NCBI GenBank assembly: GCA_019261985.1
Contig: JAFAQY010000023.1
Coordinates: forward strand, 1-64,000
Direction of reading: 5' to 3'
DNA length: 64,000 nucleotides
Origin: Bryobacterales bacterium
Lineage (GTDB): Bacteria; Acidobacteriota; Terriglobia; Bryobacterales; Bryobacteraceae
Shown here: positions 42,254 through 50,079 of the stretch, one piece after another
How positions within the stretch are numbered: the stretch's first letter is position 1
Layout: every line of letters begins with the position of its first letter
The notes under the pieces: model-generated
Told to the model about the DNA's origin: nothing
Databases searched by the model: none
What the model saw: the letters and a program-made list of their open reading frames with translations, nothing else
Position numbers and translations under genes: made by a program

Positions 42254-45200
42254 ACACCGACGGTGGAGCAGGCTTTGGCCTGCAACGGAGCCTTCAGCCT
42301 CCGCGGAGGCCGGGATTAAAGTCCCAGTTGCGGGGTAAAGCCCGCTCCACCGCTGCAATTCTTGTTCGCATCGCCGCGGCCATTTTGGTTCTTGCCCTCA
42401 TCACCGTTCTCGCCGCTTTCATCGTCGTGCAAAGCGGATGGTTCCACGAATACGTCCGCGCCCGAATCATCGCCGAACTTGAGCGTTCCACCGGCGGACG
42501 CGTCGAATTAGGGCGATTTTCTTTCCGCGGAGCCACCCTGACTGCCCAGGTCGCGCCATTAATTCTGCACGGGAAAGAGACGGCGGGCGAGCCACCGCTG
42601 CTGCGCATCGAGAACACCGCTCTTCAGATGCGCGTGATTTCGATAGTAGAACGAAAGATCGACCTTGCGTTCCTGCGTCTCGAAAAACCGCAAGTCCGAA
42701 TCGTGACTTACCCGGACGGATCCACTAACCTGCCCAGTCCCCGTGACCATCAAAGAAACTGGGCCGAACAACTCCTCGATCTCGGCGTCCGCCGTTATGA
42801 ATTGTTGGACGGGCAATTCCAATATGACGATCGCAAGGCGGCGCTCAATCTTCAGGGCGAAGGCCTTCAATTACGCATGCGCTACGAAGCGAAAATACCG
42901 GCCTACCAGGTTGAGTTTGACTCGTCGCGGGTACGTCTGCTGCCTGCTACGCTTGCGCCCGTCGAGACTGGGGTCTCCGCGCGCTTTGCCATCGAGCGCA
43001 CGCGCATTGCGTTTTCCCAAATTCGTTTATCTTCCAAGCAAGCGCGCGCCGACCTTACCGGCGAGCTTCGGGATTTCGAGCGGCCGAAGGGCTCGTTCAC
43101 GGTAAAAGCGAGCGCTCCGGTGCGCGATCTGGTGCAGTTGTTCTCAGTCCCTCTTGAACCTGTAGGATCGGCGGCATTCGACGGCCGAATCGAGTTCGCC
43201 TTGGACGAAAAAGTTACTTACGCAGCCAGAGGACGCGTGAACGCGCGCGGGCTCGCCTATTCGCACGATCGCCTCAAGATAGAAGGAGCCAATGGCCGCG
43301 CCGATATGCAGCTCGGCCCCGCGCAAATTGCGCTCACCGATGTAGATGCGACCGCGTTAGGCGCACATTTCGTCGGATCGGCGTCATTACGAAACTGGTC
43401 GAAGTTCGAGGCGACAGGAACGATCGATGGGCTGACGATCGCGGAGACCGCTCGTCTGGCAACCGACCGGCAGATGCCTTGGAACGGGATTCTGGCCGGC
43501 GATGTTTCCGCAAAGGCAACACTGGGTCAAAATGACGCGAATGCACGCGTAAACTTCGCCATCGCTCCCTTCGGATCAAATCCCATCGCCGGCCGCATTA
43601 ATGCAAGCTTCGATCAAAGCACGGGAGCGCTCACCCTGAACTCTTCCTATGCGGCGACCGCCGCCACGCGGCTGGATGTTTCGGGCACGCTCGATAAAAC
43701 CATTCAGGTTCAGTTCCGTTCCACCGACCTCAATGATGTGTTGCCGGCGCTTGCGCTGGCCGATCCGCAAGCTTCTCAACGGCAAATTCCTCTGGAGTTG
43801 ACAAACGGCCTAGCCACTGCATCAGGCTCTGTCTCCGGTCGGCTTGAGAATCCGCAATTCCAGGGACAGGTCAGCGTGACGAACGGCATCGTAGACGGTC
43901 ACGCCTTCGATCGCTTCACCGCTACCGTAAACGCAACCAAAACCAGCGTTGCTGCGTCGCGTTTCACACTCGCGCGCAGGATGACGGATGTCTCCGGAAA
44001 CGCGACTATAACCGCCCGCCAGGGGAGTTTTGACGATGCCGCCGTCAGCGGCCAGGCAACGGTCCGCAATGCCGATATTCAAGAGCTCGCAAGAGAAGCC
44101 GGCAGCACGATTGAGGTGAGCGGCACTGCCAACGTCACGGTCCGCGTGAGTGGTTCCGTACACACGCCGCAGGCCGCGATCGCACTGGACGTTCAGAAAC
44201 CCGGCGCGTTCGGCGAGCAGTTGGACCGGCTGCGCGCGAACGTACAGGTCGCGCCGGATTGGATCGAAGTCTCGCGCGGTGACGCGGAGGACGGTCCCGG
44301 CCACCTCCGTTTTTCCGGCAATTACCGCCGGTCCGGGCCCAATTGGAGAACCGGCGATGCCCAAGTTCAACTTACGGCGCAGAACCTGCCGGCCACTCGC
44401 GTGGAGGCACTGAAGAAAATGGCGCCGCGGTTCGACGCACAGCTTAACGCCGATCTTCAGGGCCGTATGCACGTTTCGAATGGCGCTTATTCGCTGGCAT
44501 CGGCGGATGGCAATGCGTCGGCGCAGAAAATTACTCTGGATAAACAACCTCTCGGCGAGGTCTCGCTCACCGGCAGCACCGCGGGAACCAACGTTGCGGT
44601 CACTGCGACAGGCAAAGTCCGCGATATTGCCTTCAACAGTCAGGGATCATGGCGGCTGGACGGCGACGAACCGGGCAGCGCCAACATTCAGTTCACCCGC
44701 GCCACGATTGAGTCTTTGCACAAACTGGCGATGTTGGCGGGGACGGCGCCCGCCACGGACCAAAGTGAGCTGCCCTTCCAAGGCTTCGTCGAAGGTCACG
44801 CCATCCTGTCACTTGCACTTCTGCATCCGCAGGATTTCCGGGCCGAGGTTACTTTGGATGCGGTTCAGCTTAATCCGAAAGCGGATCAGACATTGAAGCT
44901 CGGCGTGCAAGTGCAGGACGTGACTGTCAGAAATACTCAGCCGGTCATCGTGGACGTGAACTCCCGCGAGGCGCGAGTTCGCTCGGCTCAATTCATTGCT
45001 CGCGATACTGACATTCAAGCGACCGGCGCAATCCCGTTCGCCGCGGGCGCGGGCGCCGATCTCGCATTGCGAGGTTCGATAAACCTGATCGTTCTCCAGC
45101 TCCTTAATCCCAACCTGCTTGCAACCGGCAACGCGACCGTTCAAGCCTCGCTGCGAGGAAGCTTGTCCGACCCGATGCTGAATGGGCGCATGGAGCTGAA

Positions 45201-46341
45201 GGGCGCTTCCCTCTATTTGAGCGATTTTCCAACCGGCGTAGACAATGCGAACGGGGTTGTGCTGTTCGACCGCAACCGCGCGACAATCGAAAGCCTCACC
45301 GCGCAAGCCGGTGGAGGAACGATTGCGTTTACCGGGTTTCTGGGATTCGGCCAGGAACTTATATACCGCCTGCAAGCCGACGCGAAGCAGGTTCGCGTGC
45401 GCTATCCCGAGGATTTAAGCGATACCTTTAGCGCGCAACTTGCGCTGAATGGAACATCGAATGCCAGCACACTTTCGGGCACGCTCACGATCGATCGTAC
45501 GGTGATTAATCCGCGGGCGGACTTAGGCCAGCTTTTAGCCGCGGCTGTGGGGCCGAGCCCGACAAGCGCCGATAACGCGTACTTACGCGGATTACAGTTC
45601 AATGTCCACATCGAGAGCTCGGCGGGTTTTCAGCTCGAAACGTCGCTTGCGCAGGATGTGGAGGCGAACGTGGATCTGAGACTTCGCGGCACGCCCGCGC
45701 GTCCCATCTTACTCGGAAGCATCGGGGTGGATCAGGGCGACATTCAAGTGTTCGGCAGCAAATACACTGTCGACCGGGGCGAGATTCGGTTTTTAAATCC
45801 GGTAAAGCTCGAACCTACTCTGGATGTGCAGCTTGAAACCAAGGCCCGTGGAATCGCCGTAACGGTAAGCTTCACCGGCACGATGCAACGCATGAACGTC
45901 AGCTACAGCTCCGACCCGCCTCTGCAACAATCCGAGATCATCGCATTGTTGGCCGTGGGCCGCGATCCCAACTCGCTAGGAGCGCTTTCGTCCGCGCAAA
46001 GTTCCAGCTCATCGTCGGGCTTCACCGTTGCCGGGGGCGGCCTGCTCAGCCAAGCGCTATCGGATCAACTTTCAAGCCGCTTCCAGCGATTCTTCGGGGC
46101 CAGCAAAGTGAAAATCGATCCGACGATCACCGGCGTGGATTACCTCCCTCAAGCCCGCCTCACTCTGGAGCAGCAGGTCTCAAAGGACATCACCTTCACC
46201 TACATCACCAACTTGAACCGCACGCAGGAACAGATCGTGCGCCTGGAATGGAATTTCGACAAGAATTGGTCCGCCGTGGCCGTTCGCGATGCAAACGGGC
46301 TGTTTGGCATCGATTTCCAGTACAAAAGACGATTCCGATAG
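42250..46341 (+). CDS. TamB-like translocation/lipid-transport protein with repeat-encoded N-terminus
   Basis: A 1363-residue inner-membrane-anchored periplasmic protein. One transmembrane helix (residues 35-60, ILVRIAAAILVLALITVLAA) is followed by a very long beta-rich AsmA-like/taco-fold body and a C-terminal DUF490/TamB domain (VDQGDIQVFGSKYTVDRGEIRFLNPVKLEPTLDVQ split, PPLQQSEIIALLAVGRDP). The ATG overlaps the upstream stop (ATGA). Codons 5-34 (42262-42351) are exactly one family B element read in frame. TamB spans the periplasm and moves phospholipids or assists outer-membrane assembly with an Omp85 partner, here the gene two places upstream. Confidence 0.9.
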   Translation: MNTDGGAGFGLQRSLQPPRRPGLKSQLRGKARSTAAILVRIAAAILVLALITVLAAFIVVQSGWFHEYVRARIIAELERSTGGRVELGRFSFRGATLTAQVAPLILHGKETAGEPPLLRIENTALQMRVISIVERKIDLAFLRLEKPQVRIVTYPDGSTNLPSPRDHQRNWAEQLLDLGVRRYELLDGQFQYDDRKAALNLQGEGLQLRMRYEAKIPAYQVEFDSSRVRLLPATLAPVETGVSARFAIERTRIAFSQIRLSSKQARADLTGELRDFERPKGSFTVKASAPVRDLVQLFSVPLEPVGSAAFDGRIEFALDEKVTYAARGRVNARGLAYSHDRLKIEGANGRADMQLGPAQIALTDVDATALGAHFVGSASLRNWSKFEATGTIDGLTIAETARLATDRQMPWNGILAGDVSAKATLGQNDANARVNFAIAPFGSNPIAGRINASFDQSTGALTLNSSYAATAATRLDVSGTLDKTIQVQFRSTDLNDVLPALALADPQASQRQIPLELTNGLATASGSVSGRLENPQFQGQVSVTNGIVDGHAFDRFTATVNATKTSVAASRFTLARRMTDVSGNATITARQGSFDDAAVSGQATVRNADIQELAREAGSTIEVSGTANVTVRVSGSVHTPQAAIALDVQKPGAFGEQLDRLRANVQVAPDWIEVSRGDAEDGPGHLRFSGNYRRSGPNWRTGDAQVQLTAQNLPATRVEALKKMAPRFDAQLNADLQGRMHVSNGAYSLASADGNASAQKITLDKQPLGEVSLTGSTAGTNVAVTATGKVRDIAFNSQGSWRLDGDEPGSANIQFTRATIESLHKLAMLAGTAPATDQSELPFQGFVEGHAILSLALLHPQDFRAEVTLDAVQLNPKADQTLKLGVQVQDVTVRNTQPVIVDVNSREARVRSAQFIARDTDIQATGAIPFAAGAGADLALRGSINLIVLQLLNPNLLATGNATVQASLRGSLSDPMLNGRMELKGASLYLSDFPTGVDNANGVVLFDRNRATIESLTAQAGGGTIAFTGFLGFGQELIYRLQADAKQVRVRYPEDLSDTFSAQLALNGTSNASTLSGTLTIDRTVINPRADLGQLLAAAVGPSPTSADNAYLRGLQFNVHIESSAGFQLETSLAQDVEANVDLRLRGTPARPILLGSIGVDQGDIQVFGSKYTVDRGEIRFLNPVKLEPTLDVQLETKARGIAVTVSFTGTMQRMNVSYSSDPPLQQSEIIALLAVGRDPNSLGALSSAQSSSSSSGFTVAGGGLLSQALSDQLSSRFQRFFGASKVKIDPTITGVDYLPQARLTLEQQVSKDITFTYITNLNRTQEQIVRLEWNFDKNWSAVAVRDANGLFGIDFQYKRRFR
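42262..42351. repeat. Family B compound palindrome, copy inside the tamB-like coding region
   Basis: A 90-bp element with GGTGGAGCAGGCTTTGGCC left arm, inner hairpins GGAGCCTTCAGCCTCC and CGGGATTAAAGTCCC, and CGGGGTAAAGCCCGCTCCACC right arm. 90 bp is 30 codons, so the reading frame is preserved. It is translated as a basic, low-complexity stretch (GAGFGLQRSLQPPRR, then LKSQLRGKARST) on the cytoplasmic side of the membrane anchor. Confidence 0.92.
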
Positions 46342-46353
46342 GTTCCCTTGAAA

Positions 46354-46461
46354 GTGGGGCAGGTTGCCAACCTGCAGCGGGTTGCCAACCCGCTTGCCGA
46401 CCCCTCAACCAACCCCGCCCAGCGCGGTTGGCAACCGCGCGCCGGATGGCATCGGCCCCAC
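46354..46461. repeat. Family C compound palindrome, copy 3
   Basis: A 108-bp element between convergent tamB-like and pheT genes. Outer arms GTGGGGC and GCCCCAC pair. Inner hairpins are GCAGGTTGCCAACCTGC, GCGGGTTGCCAACCCGC and CGCGGTTGGCAACCGCG. The arms match those of family B copy 4, which links the two families. Confidence 0.85.
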
Positions 46462-46465
46462 AATG

Positions 46466-48451
46466 CTATACCCGCAGCTCGTACCCGCTTGCGCGCATGG
46501 CTTCGATAACACGGGAACGGATTGCGCTTACTTCATCCGAGGTCAGTGTTCGGTCCGGCGCGCCGACGGTCAGTCTATAGGAAAGGCTGCGCTGGTCGTC
46601 AGGCAAGGTGAAATCTCGCAAGAAAGAAAGCGAGAGCAGATCCGGACCGGCATGCCGCGCCAGCGCGCGTTCCACATCGCCAATCAGCGCGCGCGCCGGG
46701 GCCACAATGGACAAATCAAAAGCGCTGTCGGGAAACTTGCGCAAGGGTTCGTAGTGTGGCTGGGCAGGCTGGAGTTTTTCGAGCAACGCAAGATCGAGAT
46801 CGACTACGGCCGCGCGGCCGCCTTCCACCATTCGGGGATGAAATTCGAAAACCCGCCCTAGCACTGTGTCGCCGCACATCAAGTCGGCGCACCTGCGCGG
46901 ATGTTCGTAAGCCCGAGGTTCTGCTGAGGGTCGCGCGCGCATTCCCGGGAGCAAGCATTCCGCCACGCGCTTCAATTCGAGCAGGCCGGCGACGCCGTCG
47001 TTTTTCGCAAAGATCGCCGCGGCGAAGTGAGGCGTCTCCACCGCCGGTTCGATTTCTTTGCCGATCTCGAACAATCGGAACGAATCTAAGTGGCGGGCGT
47101 TGTCGCGGATGTTTTTCCATATACCGGGCAAAAGACTCCGGCGCAGGAGGTTCTGATCCGCCGCGATCGGGTTCGCGACCTGCACGTGCCGTTCAGGGTC
47201 CAACGAAAACGCGCGGGCCATCTCTTCGCTGATGAACGAGTAGTTCTTCACTTCAGTGAAGCCTTGTGCCGCGGCCATCTCGCGGACATAATGTTGAAAT
47301 TCGCGCTCCGGGTTGGGATGCGGCACGCTTGCGGGGACCAGCGGGGCGGCCGGGGTGATGGAATCGTAGCCCACCATGCGCCCGACCTCTTCGACAAGAT
47401 CGTCCTTAATTGCAATATCCTTCGTCGCACGCCAGCTTGGGACAAAAACGGAGAACGTGCGGGAATCGATCTCCTCGACCTTGAATTCCAGCGATTCCAG
47501 AATTGCCCGGACTTCGTTCGGCGGAATGTCGCGGCCAAGCTTTCGGTTTAACCAATCGAGCGGAAGGAGAATCGGCGATGACGGCGGACTCGGGCGGTAC
47601 GCATCGGCGACACCGCCCACCAGCTTGATTCCCGGTGAAACCTGCTGCAGCAACTCGAGCGCGCGCTCCAGACCGCGAATTGTGTTGACCTGATCCTGAG
47701 CTTTTTCAAAGCGCATCGAGGCGTCTGTCCGCAGCTTCAGGCGCGAAGAGGTTTTGCGAACGCTAGAGGCGTTGAAATTCGCGCTTTCGAGTACGATTTG
47801 TGTAGTCGAACCGGAAATGGCGCTCCCGCTGCCGCCGATAATTCCCGCGATCGCAATAGCGCCTGCCCCATCGGCGATCACAAGATTCGATGTGTCGAGA
47901 TGGTACGTCAAATCGTTTAGGGCAGCGATCGATTCCCCTTGCCTCGCGCGCCGGACATAGATCGTGCCGCCATGCAATTTTTCCGCGTCGAAGGCGTGCA
48001 TCGGTTGGGCGATCTCCGCCATTACGAAGTTGGTCACATCGACGATGTTGTTGATCGCGTTCAGGCCAATGGATTCCAGGCGCGCTTGCAACCACGCGGG
48101 CGATGGCTGAACCGTTACGCCCTCGAATACGAGCGCGGAATAGCGCGGGCAGAGCGAATAATCTTCGATTTCAACTCCGATGCAAGGCCGCTCGGCGAAA
48201 TTGCGGCCCTTCACCGGATCGGAGAGCTTGTTGCCGAAGATAGCCGCGAGCTCACGGGCCATGCCATGATGGCCCCATAGGTCCGGACGATGCGTGATCG
48301 ACTTATTATCGATGTCGATAATGTAGTCGCCTCGGTGCTCCTCGATGCCCTCGCACTCGGCGGTTTTGAGCGTAATTCGATTCGCTAGCACCGCGGGTTT
48401 AACGTCCAACCCCGGCAGCATTTCAAGCAGCCAGTTGTAGGAGAATTTCAT
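46466..48451 (-). CDS. pheT: Phenylalanyl-tRNA synthetase beta subunit, short form without the EMAP domain
   Basis: The beta subunit of PheRS, carrying the editing (B3/B4) and tRNA-anticodon (B8, FDX-ACB) domains. Landmarks: [65 protein letters not shown], and the FDX-ACB ending [26 protein letters not shown] split. The usual protein is about 800 residues; this one has 661 because the EMAP/tRNA-binding domain normally inserted near residues 40-150 is absent. It starts two bases after pheS. Confidence 0.95.
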   Translation of the reverse strand: MKFSYNWLLEMLPGLDVKPAVLANRITLKTAECEGIEEHRGDYIIDIDNKSITHRPDLWGHHGMARELAAIFGNKLSDPVKGRNFAERPCIGVEIEDYSLCPRYSALVFEGVTVQPSPAWLQARLESIGLNAINNIVDVTNFVMAEIAQPMHAFDAEKLHGGTIYVRRARQGESIAALNDLTYHLDTSNLVIADGAGAIAIAGIIGGSGSAISGSTTQIVLESANFNASSVRKTSSRLKLRTDASMRFEKAQDQVNTIRGLERALELLQQVSPGIKLVGGVADAYRPSPPSSPILLPLDWLNRKLGRDIPPNEVRAILESLEFKVEEIDSRTFSVFVPSWRATKDIAIKDDLVEEVGRMVGYDSITPAAPLVPASVPHPNPEREFQHYVREMAAAQGFTEVKNYSFISEEMARAFSLDPERHVQVANPIAADQNLLRRSLLPGIWKNIRDNARHLDSFRLFEIGKEIEPAVETPHFAAAIFAKNDGVAGLLELKRVAECLLPGMRARPSAEPRAYEHPRRCADLMCGDTVLGRVFEFHPRMVEGGRAAVVDLDLALLEKLQPAQPHYEPLRKFPDSAFDLSIVAPARALIGDVERALARHAGPDLLSLSFLRDFTLPDDQRSLSYRLTVGAPDRTLTSDEVSAIRSRVIEAMRASGYELRV

Positions 48452-48453
48452 GG

Positions 48454-49479
48454 CTAAAACTGCCTCAGAAAGCGCAGATCGCCGCTCAGGAACAAACGAA
48501 TGTCATCGACCCCATATCGCATCATCGCCAAACGTGTAAGGCCGAGGCCAAAGGCGAAACCGTTCCATTGTTCGGGATCGACGCCGCTGTGGCGCAGCAC
48601 AGCCGGATTCACTAAACCGCAGGGCAGCAACTCCACCCAGCCGGACTGCTTGCATACCGGGCAGCCTTTGCCTGAACAGATCAGGCATTGAATATCGAGC
48701 TCGAAACCGGGTTCGACGAAGGGAAAGTATCCGGGACGCAGGCGAACCGTAACGTCGCGATGGAAGATCGCGGAAAGAAGCGTCTTCATAAAATAAATCA
48801 GGTGCGCGACCGAAACTTCGCGATCCACCATCATGCCTTCGAGCTGATAAAAGGTGTGTTCGTGCGAAGGGTCGACTTCTTCATTCCGGAAAGCGCGTCC
48901 GGGCGCGATCATCTTCAGAGGCGGTCCCAGTTTTTCGAGGCCGCGCACCTGTACGGGCGAGGTATGTGTTCGTAGAAGGCGGCCGTCTTTCAACCAGAAG
49001 GTGTCCTGCATATCGCGCGCGGGATGATCGGCGGGTATGTTTAGCGCGTCGAAATTGTAGTGCTCCGTCTCGACTTCAGGGCCATCCAGGACGGTGAAGC
49101 CCATCGAAACGAAAAGCTGCTCGATTTCTCTTTGCACCTGCGTTACGGGATGCAGGCTTCCCGGCCGCGGGCCCGGAGCGGGAGCGGTGAGATCGACCCA
49201 TTCGGAATCGAGCCGTGCATCGAGTGCCGCCGATTCAAGGGCTGCTTGCCGTGCTTCAATCCGCGCTTCCAAATCCTGCTTTACGGAATTCAGCAGCGCG
49301 CCAATGCGCTTGCGTTCATCGGGCGCCAGCTTGCCGAACGTTTTGCTGATCTCGCTCAGCTTGCCTTTGCGGCCGAGCGCCTCGATGCGAGCCGCCTCGA
49401 CCGCTTCGAGGGTGGAAGCGTCATGGAGCGCCGATAGAATCTTCGCGTGTATTTCTGAAATAGTTTGATCCAGGTCCAT
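48454..49479 (-). CDS. pheS: Phenylalanyl-tRNA synthetase alpha subunit
   Basis: The 341-residue catalytic subunit. It has an N-terminal coiled coil (about 1-95), class II motif 2 ([20 protein letters not shown]), the conserved [12 protein letters not shown] four-cysteine segment and motif 3 ([23 protein letters not shown] split). Aminoacylates tRNA-Phe with PheT. The ATG lies six bases after a family A palindrome and has no visible Shine-Dalgarno. The pheS-pheT order on the minus strand is standard. Confidence 0.97.
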   Translation of the reverse strand: MDLDQTISEIHAKILSALHDASTLEAVEAARIEALGRKGKLSEISKTFGKLAPDERKRIGALLNSVKQDLEARIEARQAALESAALDARLDSEWVDLTAPAPGPRPGSLHPVTQVQREIEQLFVSMGFTVLDGPEVETEHYNFDALNIPADHPARDMQDTFWLKDGRLLRTHTSPVQVRGLEKLGPPLKMIAPGRAFRNEEVDPSHEHTFYQLEGMMVDREVSVAHLIYFMKTLLSAIFHRDVTVRLRPGYFPFVEPGFELDIQCLICSGKGCPVCKQSGWVELLPCGLVNPAVLRHSGVDPEQWNGFAFGLGLTRLAMMRYGVDDIRLFLSGDLRFLRQF

Positions 49480-49485
49480 TCAAAG

Positions 49486-49509
49486 TGGGACAAGCTTAAG
49501 CTTGTCCTA
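49486..49509. repeat. Family A palindrome between a hypothetical gene and pheS
   Basis: A 24-bp palindrome with one mismatch (TGGGACAAGCTT / AAGCTTGTCCTA). On the minus strand it encodes the last residues GQA and the TAA stop of the upstream gene, then ends six bases before the pheS ATG. Confidence 0.9.
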
Positions 49510-49969
49510 CGTGAGGTGCGAACACATCCTCAGCCTTTGCCATTTCCCAAGCGAGGTGATTGATATAGAATAGCAGCGCCGCCGGCGGGAACTGGGCGTG
49601 AAACTTTTCCCAGACCTCCTGCTGCCAGCCCTCTTTCAAGTAGCTCGCGATGTTGGCGTCTTTCTCGAAGAAACCGTCCTGGTGCGGAACGCCCAGGTGA
49701 TCGAGCACGGCCTTGATCATGTCCATGTGCGAAATCAGGACCGCTTGCCCAATATCGGTCGCAAACTCGTCGTCGCGCTCGGAAATCCGCGCCCAGATCC
49801 GCGGGGTGGCTTTGCGCAGGGTTTCGGAGTTCAGCTTGTTCAGATAGAGCCGCGTCTTGAAGCGGTCGTAAATCTGGTAGGTCTTCAATCGGCCCATGGA
49901 AACCGACCGCATCATCTGCTGAAGATTATCCTCACCCAGGCGGAGGAAAACGTCACAAAGCTGCATCAC
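49496..49969 (-). CDS. Conserved-looking protein of unknown function
   Basis: A 157-residue soluble, mostly helical protein with no signal peptide. I do not recognise a family. The segment DNLQQMMRSVSMGRLKTYQIYDRFK and the acidic/aromatic C-terminal part (WQQEVWEKFHAQFPPAALLFYINHLAWEM) look globular and under selection. The last three residues and the stop codon come from a family A palindrome. Codon use looks normal and the gene precedes pheS on the same strand, so they may be co-transcribed. Confidence 0.7.
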   Translation of the reverse strand: MMQLCDVFLRLGEDNLQQMMRSVSMGRLKTYQIYDRFKTRLYLNKLNSETLRKATPRIWARISERDDEFATDIGQAVLISHMDMIKAVLDHLGVPHQDGFFEKDANIASYLKEGWQQEVWEKFHAQFPPAALLFYINHLAWEMAKAEDVFAPHVGQA

Positions 49970-50079
49970 CGTTCATTGTAGCGAGAGGTTCCTAGTACGT
50001 TTATTGCACGGGCCTGCGCTTGGGGCCGTGCCCCGCGTGTGCCCAGACTGACGTACGATCGGGGTGCAGCCTTGCATCT

